Made by a program: the position numbers and the translations under genes | The notes under the pieces: generated by a model | What the model was told of the DNA's origin: nothing | The model's database searches: none | The model's input: only the letters and a program-made list of their open reading frames with translations | From: Pseudalkalibacillus decolorationis | Lineage (GTDB): Bacteria; Bacillota; Bacilli; Bacillales; Fictibacillaceae | Length of the DNA: 64,000 nucleotides | Assembly (NCBI RefSeq): GCF_024609785.1 | Contig: NZ_JANHJQ010000016.1 | Coordinates: forward strand, 58,966 to 122,965 | Reading direction: 5' to 3' | Part shown: piece after piece, positions 63,639 through 64,000 of the stretch | How positions within the stretch are numbered: the stretch's first letter is position 1 | How the letters are laid out: every line of letters begins with the position of its first letter

Positions 63639-64000
63639 TATTTTCATTAATCTACTATAGGTGTTTTCGATAGGAAGATTTACGGACGTAAATCTCCCAT
63701 ATTGGAATTTTCGGGCTACTAATACAGTCAAATGTCACAGATCAGCTCTGTATTATTCTGTTTCTTGTACTTTATTCAGTATTTTGAGAAGAGCCGGAAG
63801 GTGAATTCGATAAATACGAGCGCAACTCAGAAAATACGAGCGCAACTCAGAAAATACGAGCGCAACTCAGAAAATACGAGCGCAACTCAGAAAATACGAG
63901 CGCAACTCAGAAAATACGAGCGCAACTCAGAAAATACGAGCGCAACTCAGAAAATACGAGCGCAACTCAGAAAATACGAGCGCAACTCAGAAAATACGAG
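63639..64000. other. Right-end non-coding region
   Basis: An 8-bp hairpin AGATTTAC-GGAC-GTAAATCT (63676-63695) lies behind the last gene, without a T run. The rest is AT-rich and leads into the tandem array. Confidence 0.45.
63812..64000 (+). repeat. Exact 20-bp tandem repeat array
   Basis: CGCAACTCAGAAAATACGAG is repeated nine times without a single difference (63821-64000), preceded by AAATACGAG. The array continues beyond the window. There are no spacers, so it is not a CRISPR. Confidence 0.97.

Noticed and set aside
63812..64000. CRISPR array at the right edge
   Set aside because: The repeats are contiguous and identical, without spacers, and no cas genes are visible. It is a simple tandem repeat.

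Overview
The window looks like chromosomal DNA of a spore-forming, low-GC Bacillaceae bacterium; the genus cannot be fixed from sequence alone. The reasons are the sporulation protein YyaC, a small FbpB-type protein, a urease operon in the Bacillus order ureABCEFGDH, PucR-type control of proline genes, strong AGGAGG ribosome binding sites, frequent TTG/GTG starts, CcpA-type cre sites and sigma-54 (SigL) promoters. No rRNA, tRNA, prophage or true CRISPR array was seen.

0-13 kb holds small uptake/catabolism units, each with its own regulator: a creatinase-like M24 hydrolase with a BCCT transporter and TetR regulator; a PrpF-family isomerase divergent from a LysR gene and next to a frameshifted citrate-type transporter; yyaC; and a second M24 paralogue with a Na+/solute symporter and a divergent LysR gene. 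13-20 kb is a proline-degradation block: a sigma-54 activator, proline dehydrogenase, P5C dehydrogenase and a PucR/PutR regulator. A VanW protein and a metallo-beta-lactamase fold hydrolase follow. 22.7-28.4 kb is a complete urease operon with a nickel permease. 29-36.5 kb is pseudouridine/nucleoside use: an HTH-PfkB fusion kinase, then psuK-psuG-nucleoside transporter-nucleoside hydrolase behind a cre-overlapped promoter. A decayed amino-acid permease and a Cu/Zn superoxide dismutase lipoprotein follow.

39-63.6 kb is a large acyl-CoA catabolic island. The first half (40.3-51.7 kb) starts at a near-perfect -24/-12 sigma-54 promoter. It encodes an acyl-CoA dehydrogenase, a TAXI-type TRAP transporter, an acyl-CoA ligase, enoyl-CoA hydratase, thioesterase, both ETF subunits, a second dehydrogenase and a thiolase. 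The second half (51.8-63.6 kb) has two copies of one palindrome that probably bind the TetR protein encoded within it. It encodes a third dehydrogenase, alcohol dehydrogenase, three SDRs, a two-gene MaoC hydratase, a thiolase, and the most interesting set: an ACAD10/11-type dehydrogenase, an APH-fold kinase of the kind that phosphorylates 4-hydroxyacyl-CoA, and an orphan ComB-type phosphatase. Together these suggest uptake, CoA activation, phosphorylation-dependent removal of a gamma-hydroxyl and beta-oxidation of a hydroxy- or keto-acid whose identity is unknown.

Intergenic DNA carries several short repeat families: a ~90-bp palindromic element (five copies plus a core), a MITE-like element with GTTCAAAAAG termini (three copies), a GC-rich structured repeat, and an exact 20-bp tandem array running off the right edge. 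Several genes are decaying: the citrate transporter, an EamA fragment, the amino-acid permease, and the last 15 codons of a 3-hydroxyacyl-CoA dehydrogenase.
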